DNA of 64,000 nt, taken from assembly GCA_965242895.1 (NCBI GenBank), contig OZ251507.1:124001-188000 (forward strand). The letters run 5' to 3'. How positions within the stretch are numbered: position 1 is the first letter of the stretch; each line of letters opens with the position of its first letter. A program made the translations under genes and the position numbers. A model generated the notes under the pieces. That model was not told the DNA's origin and made no database searches. It saw only the letters and a list, made by a program, of their open reading frames with translations. Below, in pieces: positions 62,302 to 64,000 of the stretch. Origin of the DNA: CATQHL01 sp965242895. Its GTDB lineage: Bacteria; Actinomycetota; Acidimicrobiia; Acidimicrobiales; CATQHL01.

Positions 62302-63557
62302 CGGATAGTAGGCAGTATCGCACACACGGCAGGTGATGCCTCGTCGGTCGCTGGTCTGCCTGCTAGAAGCCGAATCTGCCAGGGTGCTTGTATTGAAGCC
62401 TGAGGTTAAAGTTGCAGGACATTTGAAGACCAGGATCGTGCGCGGTTCTTAGTCAGGAACCGCAATAGCTTTGCTTTTTCAGTCTCGGTGGTGAAGCCTT
62501 GTCTCCCCGAAATCAGACGCGCAACACTAGGTGCTTTGGTCTCCCAAAGATATATTCTGGAGTTGTAGTCTAGATTTTCGCTTTTTAGTCTTTTTTCAAA
62601 AAAATCCTTTCACTCTTTTGCAGCTAATGGTGCTTATATTTCGTGACTATTCACTGCTTCTAAAGAATTCTGAGCACCAAATGGCTGCAATATCCAGCAA
62701 TTTGGCTACGCTAGCATCTTGACTTAACCAAATTTAGGAAATTTGTTCAGACGAATTTTTGTTTCTTTTGAATAAAATAATTTTATTCATCTTTCTGTAT
62801 ACGATTCTTTTCTATTTTCTAAGGATCGGTGCCGAGAATCGGACTTATCGAAAAGAAACAGAGCATTTCAATCATTTTCAAGATTCAGAGCTTAAATTGG
62901 CTTAAATTGGGGCATAAATTGGACAATTCCCACGGTTTTCCAACTAGCTGCTCAATCAAGTGGAACAAACAATAACCTTCTCCCCTTTCGCTGGAAACTC
63001 GCATACTTCAGGGGTATTTAACAGCTGATACTTCTGTAATTGCTGCTTCTGTAGGATTGTTTGAAGTAGCACCTCCAGCAGGGAGAAATTAAGGTGTGTT
63101 CCTTTGCTACTTCTGGTCTAGAAAAGTTTGAAAGTTGCAACCTCTCGCACTAACATACTTACTGGTTATGGTCGCTCCGTCCTCCATTGTAGCGGGATGA
63201 TAATCTGCTCTCAGAGAGTAAGGTAGGATTGATGGCCAGAATTGGTCTGGCCCTTCCTTATTCTGTGCGATGCTGACTATATGAAAAGCGTCGTTAGGCG
63301 GAGCGACCATAACACCTATTTGGATCAGCCCTAACTGCAGTCAATTTTTCTTAGTTCAAGCGTTATTCAAATTCAACTTTCACTTTTAATCAACAGGAAT
63401 TCAGCCGAACTAAACTAAGAGTCTCAAGCACAACAACATTTTGTAACTCCTGGCTCGCATCCCACCCATCCTCCCCCCAATCAGGAGCCCCCCTCTAAGC
63501 CTCCGTGGGCGTGGGAGACCCCCAACCAACTCCCCCTCCCCCCAGTTCCCCCCTCCC
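62302..63557. other. AT-richer gene-free region after the array
   Basis: 1.25 kb with lower GC than any other part of the window. It includes T- and A-rich runs (TTTTTTCAAAAAAATCC at about 62590) and a tandem GGCTTAAATTGG pair at about 62898. No coding signal is credible on either strand. A repeat fragment GTATTGAAGCC occurs at 62389. It contains the fold-back element below, and the final 100 bp are C-rich. Confidence 0.7.
63165..63313. mobile_element. 149-bp fold-back element with 15-bp perfect terminal inverted repeats
   Basis: GTTATGGTCGCTCCG (63165-63179) and CGGAGCGACCATAAC (63299-63313) are exact complements. Inside is an imperfect stem (AGAGTAAGGTAGG against CCTTCCTTATTCT) and a perfect central hairpin GGCCAGA-ATTGG-TCTGGCC (63234-63252). 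There is no coding capacity. It looks like a MITE or another structured non-autonomous element, or a large structured RNA. Target-site duplication is not obvious. Confidence 0.55.
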
Positions 63558-63806
63558 TCAGCCACCCCCGTCCTCCAGGTAGCCGATCACCGTGCCTACG
63601 TCGATCAGGTCTTCGCCCGCCTCTATGACTATCTCGGCTAGCACTCCGCTGGCCAGCGACTCCATCTCGATCACGATCTTGTCGGTCTCTATCTCCGCTA
63701 TCGCCTGGCCGCGGCTTACCGAATCGCCTGCTGAGACCAGCCAGGACTCGATCCTTCCCTCCGTCATGTCATAACCCAACTTCGGCATCAGGATCGGGAC
63801 TCTCAT
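63558..63806 (-). CDS. Free-standing lipoyl-domain protein
   Basis: An 82-residue single lipoyl/biotinyl domain from ATG 63806 (TTG 63809 also possible). PILMPKLGYDMTEGRIESWL is the domain start, and AEIETDKIVIEMES carries the lipoyl-Lys in the DK pair. LASGVLAEIVIEAGEDLIDV and GTVIGYLE complete the fold. No peripheral-subunit-binding or acyltransferase domain follows; the stop is real and followed by non-coding DNA. It is downstream of an E1-beta-like gene and is probably the swinging-arm carrier of a 2-oxoacid or acetoin dehydrogenase, with E2 encoded elsewhere or lost here. Confidence 0.82.
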   Translation of the reverse strand: MRVPILMPKLGYDMTEGRIESWLVSAGDSVSRGQAIAEIETDKIVIEMESLASGVLAEIVIEAGEDLIDVGTVIGYLEDGGG

Positions 63807-63879
63807 CAACCCCCCGCTATCCCTGTCTCGTCGCTGATGGCGCGGGCGTGCGGGGGCTTCGTGCTCCGAGGACTCATCC

Positions 63880-63999
63880 TCAACCCGCCGCCCTCCTTAT
63901 CTCGCTGCTGATGCGTTCAACGCTGGGGATCATCTGGTCTTCGAGCGGGGGGCTGTGCGAGATCAACAACTCCGGCAGGCTCACGGCAACCGGCGGTCT
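63880..63999 (-). CDS. 2-oxoacid dehydrogenase E1 beta-like subunit, C-terminal fragment (window edge)
   Basis: Partial at the right edge; only the last 39 codons are visible. The end VSLPELLISHSPPLEDQMIP resembles the E1-beta (transketolase C-domain) closing pattern P-x-x-x-S-x-x-L-E-x-x-x-(L/I)-P, followed by VERISSEIRRAAG and TGA. Together with the adjacent lipoyl domain it suggests a pyruvate, branched-chain or acetoin dehydrogenase cluster running off the window on the reverse strand. The identity is a weak inference from 39 residues plus context. Confidence 0.55.
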   Translation of the reverse strand, partial: RPPVAVSLPELLISHSPPLEDQMIPSVERISSEIRRAAG

Positions 64000-64000
64000 T

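Noticed and set aside
62531..62722. 63-residue forward frame in the AT-rich tail region
   Set aside because: No ribosome binding site, composition typical of AT-rich noise, no family recognised.

Overview
This is a GC-rich, densely packed actinobacterial chromosome segment. The gene content suggests a member of Actinomycetota, possibly of the Acidimicrobiia, although the class is only inferred. Supporting signs are the tatB-tatC-helY block, a DUF4193-type acidic protein, a long ThyX-like protein, a TPP-riboswitch-controlled thiB-thiP-thiQ operon and a Tad pilus locus with no outer-membrane secretin.

Layout. 1-16 kb is mostly forward-strand housekeeping: signal peptidase I with a long proline-rich extension, tatB/tatC, helY, a lipid-kinase-like orphan domain, an M20 amidohydrolase, the ThyX-like protein, a DUF4193-like protein and a GNAT. 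A reverse-strand repeat-rich protein follows, then the thiamine ABC transporter. 16-29 kb is a reverse-strand tad locus: prepilin peptidase, pilin-like adhesin, three TadE/G-like proteins, CpaB, a TadZ-like protein, TadA, TadB, TadC and two tandem duplicated pilin-like proteins. 29.7-31.4 kb is a divergent paralogue of the adhesin. 31.6-36.9 kb is a compact pyrBCDEF operon, with low-complexity or repeat insertions in pyrC, in pyrF and before pyrE. 36.9-37.7 kb is a gene-poor boundary.

37.7-62.3 kb is a CRISPR-Cas locus of type I-G (formerly I-U). It has a strong predicted promoter, a 16-bp perfect hairpin, an unrecognised small basic protein, csb1 (Cas7), csb2 (Cas5-Cas6), cas3 with a C-terminal HD domain, a short Cas8/Csb3-like subunit, a cas4-cas1 fusion broken by a -1 frameshift inside cas1, cas2, a leader with internally duplicated motifs, and a giant array of about 200 36-nt repeats over 15 kb. 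Leader-proximal repeats are heavily degraded or truncated while the distal 11 kb is regular, the reverse of the usual pattern. 62.3-63.5 kb is AT-richer, gene-free DNA containing a 149-bp fold-back (MITE-like) element. The window ends in a reverse-strand 2-oxoacid dehydrogenase cluster: a free-standing lipoyl domain and the C-terminus of an E1-beta-like subunit.

Together the genes cover protein export (LepB, Tat), surface pili and adhesins, thiamine uptake, de novo UMP synthesis and antiviral immunity. The most interesting signals are in the I-G locus: the split cas1, the orphan basic protein, the duplicated leader modules, and the size and polarity of the array. The two pairs of duplicated pilin or adhesin genes come next.
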